Assembly (NCBI GenBank): GCA_944390945.1 | Contig: CALXRV010000026.1 | Location: 1-46,463, forward strand | Direction of reading: 5' to 3' | Source: an uncultured Clostridia bacterium | GTDB taxonomy: Bacteria > Bacillota > Dehalobacteriia > UBA4068 | DNA: 46,463 nucleotides | Shown here: in pieces, positions 44,069-46,463 of the stretch | How the letters are laid out: every line of letters begins with the position of its first letter | Position numbering within the stretch: the stretch's first letter is position 1 | Notes under the pieces: generated by a model | What the model saw: only the letters and a program-made list of their open reading frames with translations | Told to the model about the DNA's origin: nothing | Database searches by the model: none | Program-made: the position numbers and the translations under genes

Positions 44069-44096
44069 TGCAAACTTTTCGCTTCCCTCCTGCGTC
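44069..44096 (+). promoter_or_regulatory. ECF sigma (SigV-type) autoregulatory promoter
   Basis: TGCAAAC, 17 bases, CGTC. ECF promoters of the SigV group read TGAAAC-N16/17-CGTC; the site precedes the sigV-like gene by 37 bases. Confidence 0.55.
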
Positions 44097-44132
44097 CAAA
44101 TAACAGAACGCAGAAAGAAAGGATCATCAACC

Positions 44133-44630
44133 GTGTCGAAAAAGGAAATAGACCGTCTGTTGACAAGCTATCTGATCGAGAACCAGGCAAAACTTTACCG
44201 CTTGGCCTACAGTTACCTGAAAAATCGTGAAGAGGCCCTGGATGCGGTACAAACTGCTGTCTGCAGGGCACTGGAGCGGCAAGATCGCCTGCGGGACCCG
44301 AACGCGCTGCGCGCCTGGGTATATCGCATTCTGGTCAATATCTGTTATGACCAGCTTCGTCAAAGGCAGCACATTGTCTTTGCCGATACCGATACGCTGG
44401 ATACGGGCAGCTATGAAGACCCTCTCCCGGATGACAGCGATCTGGCGGCGCGAATCGACGCCCTCCCACCGGATATCGCCACCATCATTCGCCTGCGCTT
44501 CTATGAAGATCTTTCCCTGCGAGAGATCAGCGCGATCACTGAATCACCGCTCAGTACGGTCAAGACACGGCTCTATGCCGGCCTGAAAAAGCTGCGTCTA
44601 TCATTGGAAGGAGTGAACGTAATTGAATGA
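44133..44630 (+). CDS. sigV: ECF sigma factor, SigV type
   Basis: An extracytoplasmic-function sigma factor of 165 residues. Region 2 is LYRLAYSYLKNREEALDAVQTAVCRAL and WVYRILVNICYDQLR. Region 4 is LPPDIATIIRLRFYEDLSLREI with helix-turn-helix SPLSTVKTRLYAGLKKLR. The start is GTG with AAAGGA about nine bases upstream. Its end overlaps the next gene by eight bases. The partner protein and promoter type point to the SigV/ECF30 group, which in Bacillus and Clostridioides answers lysozyme. Confidence 0.88.
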   Translation: MSKKEIDRLLTSYLIENQAKLYRLAYSYLKNREEALDAVQTAVCRALERQDRLRDPNALRAWVYRILVNICYDQLRQRQHIVFADTDTLDTGSYEDPLPDDSDLAARIDALPPDIATIIRLRFYEDLSLREISAITESPLSTVKTRLYAGLKKLRLSLEGVNVIE

Positions 44631-45465
44631 ACTGGAAAAGGCAAAAGCCCGTTATCTGGAAACGCCTATCCCAGCGGAACTGCATCATCGCGTTCGCATT
44701 GCGATCCGCCAGGGCAGGCAGAATCGTTCGCGCAAGAATTGGCACCGTTCATTTGCCGCTGCAGCAGCCTGCCTGGCTATGCTGATGGGCGTGCTGAACC
44801 TCTCGCCCGGCATTGCTATGGCAGCGGCGGATGTCCCGCTCCTCGGCGGCCTGTTCCAAATTCTGACAATCCGCAGCTATGCGGCACTGGAAGATGGTGT
44901 AGATTATCAACTGAATGTTCCTGCTGTGGAAGCGGATAGTGAAACGGCAGCCCGCGTCAATGCAGAGATTGAGGAACGTGTGGATGCGCTGCTGGCGAAA
45001 GCACAGTCGGACTGGCAGGATTACCAGACAGCTTTCTTTGCGACTGGCGGCACGCAGGAAGAGTGGGGCGAGCGCCAAATGGATGTGATCGTGAACTATG
45101 AGATCAAAAGCCAGACCGAAACGACAGTCTCCTTTGTTGTCGATTTTGCTGAAGGCTGGGTCAGCGCACAACAACAGCGGTTCTGCTATAATCTGGATCT
45201 GGAAAATGACCGCGATATCACATTGGCAGATTTGCTGGGTGAAGATTGGGTGGAAATCTGCAATAATTCCATCCTTGCACAAATCGAAGCCAGTGTTGAT
45301 GACGAAGGGTTTAGCTACTTTTTCCCGGCAGAACGCGGAGGGTTTACCACGGTCGATACCTCTACCAGCTTTTATATTCGGGATGACGGGACCCCGGTCG
45401 TCGTATTTCCGGAATATACGATCGCTTCGGGCGCTGCGGGTATCGTAGAGTTCCCCATCCGCTAA
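44623..45465 (+). CDS. rsiV: RsiV-like anti-sigma factor (DUF3298)
   Basis: A 280-residue single-pass protein: a short cytoplasmic sigma-binding part (1-42), a membrane segment (about 43-66) and an extracellular region with DUF4163/DUF3298-type features (VDYQLNVPAVE, DITLADLLGEDW, FYIRDDGTPVVVFPEYTIASGAAGIVEFPI). In Bacillus RsiV binds lysozyme directly and is then cleaved by signal peptidase, which frees SigV. The start is TTG, supported by GGAAGGAG nine bases upstream and the overlap with sigV; the nearby ATG is out of frame. Confidence 0.88.
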   Translation: MNELEKAKARYLETPIPAELHHRVRIAIRQGRQNRSRKNWHRSFAAAAACLAMLMGVLNLSPGIAMAAADVPLLGGLFQILTIRSYAALEDGVDYQLNVPAVEADSETAARVNAEIEERVDALLAKAQSDWQDYQTAFFATGGTQEEWGERQMDVIVNYEIKSQTETTVSFVVDFAEGWVSAQQQRFCYNLDLENDRDITLADLLGEDWVEICNNSILAQIEASVDDEGFSYFFPAERGGFTTVDTSTSFYIRDDGTPVVVFPEYTIASGAAGIVEFPIR

Positions 45466-45558
45466 TCCATAGCCATCCGACGCAGATATGTGGATAAGCG
45501 CCTGATGCTGCCCGGCATGCTAGCGAGGAGTGGAAAGCAGTCTTTTCGGCGCAGATAG

Positions 45559-45593
45559 AAACAGACGGGAAGGGCCACCTTCCCGTCTGTTTT
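45559..45593 (+). terminator. terminator of sigV-rsiV
   Basis: A perfect 15-bp stem (AAACAGACGGGAAGG / CCTTCCCGTCTGTTT) with loop GCCA. It lies between convergent rsiV and gyrA and may serve both. Confidence 0.85.
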
Positions 45594-45715
45594 ATGCTGC
45601 TATCGATCAGCATTACACCTCTGCTGCTGATCCGGCATGAAGCAATGCTTCACGCTTCACCGCAAAACGGCAAGTACGATATGCGCAGCTACGCCGCACC
45701 GCTTATCCCGTGCTT

Positions 45716-46463
45716 TTAGTCTGCCTCTTCCTCCTCATCCTTAGAGATGACCTTAGCCATATCCACGACCGTATCGCCATCATCCAGCTTGATCACACGC
45801 ACACCCTGCGCATAACGCCCCTGCTCAGAAATATCATTCACATTAACGCGAATGATAATCCCGTCGCGGGAGATGATCATCATTTCATCGCCGGGACGTA
45901 CCACCTCGATCGCCACCAGATCACCCGTCTTATCGTTGCAGCGCAGCGCATAAACGCCCTTACCGCCGCGATGCGTGCTGCGGAAATGATCCAGCGGTGT
46001 ACGTTTTCCATAACCATGCTCGGAAATGACCAGCAACTCACCATTTTCCTGTACCGTATCCATGCTGACCACATGGTCACGCCGCTCCAAACTGATGCCG
46101 CGTACACCACGGGTAGCGCGTCCCATCGGCCGCACATCTTCTTCGGAGAAGCGGATCGCAGCGCCATTTGCTGTGGATAGGATAATTTCTTCTGTACCAG
46201 AGGTCAGCTTTACCCCGATTAGCTCATCTCCAGCATCCAGATTAATCGCCACCAAGCCATCCTTCCGACTGCTGTCGTACTCACTTAAGCTGGTTTTCTT
46301 TACTACGCCCATCATAGTTGCCATAAAGAGATAGAGATCGTCGCTATATTCCCGCACTGGAATCACTGCGGCAACAGAATCCTCGCCAGTCAAACTAAGC
46401 AGATTGACAATCGCCGTGCCTTTGGCCTGTCGTCCGGCCTCCGGAATCTCATGCACCTTCAGC
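45716..46463 (-). CDS. gyrA: DNA gyrase subunit A, C-terminal part
   Basis: The gene runs off the window edge; the last 248 residues are present. They form blades of the DNA-wrapping beta-pinwheel (repeats such as YLFMATMMGVVKKTSLSEY, IILSTANGAAIRFSEEDVRPMGR, LLVISEHGYGKRTPLDHFR, MMIISRDGIIIRVNV). The acidic tail DEEEEAD is typical of GyrA; ParC paralogues usually lack so complete a set of blades. The catalytic tyrosine and N-terminal domain are outside the window. Confidence 0.93.
   Translation of the reverse strand, partial: LKVHEIPEAGRQAKGTAIVNLLSLTGEDSVAAVIPVREYSDDLYLFMATMMGVVKKTSLSEYDSSRKDGLVAINLDAGDELIGVKLTSGTEEIILSTANGAAIRFSEEDVRPMGRATRGVRGISLERRDHVVSMDTVQENGELLVISEHGYGKRTPLDHFRSTHRGGKGVYALRCNDKTGDLVAIEVVRPGDEMMIISRDGIIIRVNVNDISEQGRYAQGVRVIKLDDGDTVVDMAKVISKDEEEEAD

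Overview
The window is chromosomal DNA from an endospore-forming member of the Firmicutes, probably an anaerobe. Evidence for spore formation: sigG, spoIIR, spoVG, the cotJA-cotJB-cotJC operon, a BclA-like collagen protein, a Cys-Pro-rich coat protein, and promoter-like sites of the sigma-F/G, sigma-H and sigma-K types. Other clues are LL-diaminopimelate aminotransferase (DapL), an oxygen-sensitive type two-subunit L-serine dehydratase, GlnRS, and an rpsF-ssb-rpsR operon in the same window as the end of gyrA. This mix fits spore-forming Negativicutes or related Clostridia. No rRNA or tRNA was seen, so the placement is an inference from gene content.

Layout. 1-3.4 kb: minus-strand sporulation and surface genes (zinc-ribbon membrane protein, spoIIR, sigG, a lipoprotein). 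3.7-10 kb: typA, then spoVG-glmU-prs (cell wall and PRPP supply) behind a sigma-H-like promoter, then corA preceded by two overlapping mini-ORFs. 10-16.2 kb: a small membrane protein, rpsF-ssb-rpsR with a leader hairpin, a HEAT-repeat protein with CvpA, an orphan larB, ychF and small genes. 16.5-29.8 kb: a long minus-strand metabolic block: ade, sdaAA/sdaAB, ispE, nadE, a patatin, dapL, dapF and sbcC/sbcD. The NadE appears to have lost its glutaminase catalytic cysteine.

29.8-33.8 kb: an unexplained hairpin element, mntP, a DUF401 transporter, glnS and a PspC-domain protein. 33.9-36.6 kb looks acquired: a frameshifted relic of a large serine recombinase lies beside an antibiotic-resistance-type ABC-F gene with a long structured leader. 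36.8-38.8 kb: lgt and an Eis-like acetyltransferase.

38.9-44 kb is the most interesting part, a spore-surface locus. It encodes a collagen-like protein that carries an embedded carbohydrate-binding-like module, a family 2 glycosyltransferase, a Cys-Pro-rich protein with a possible BclA-C-like tail, an acetyltransferase and the CotJ manganese-catalase operon. Three promoters here share the layout GCAC-N16-CATAnnnTR, matching sigma-K. The simplest reading is a late mother-cell regulon that builds and glycosylates the outermost spore layer. 44.1-45.5 kb: a SigV-RsiV type ECF sigma/anti-sigma pair with an apparent autoregulatory promoter. The window ends inside gyrA.

Starts were chosen from visible Shine-Dalgarno (SD) sequences. 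No alignment or database search was run.
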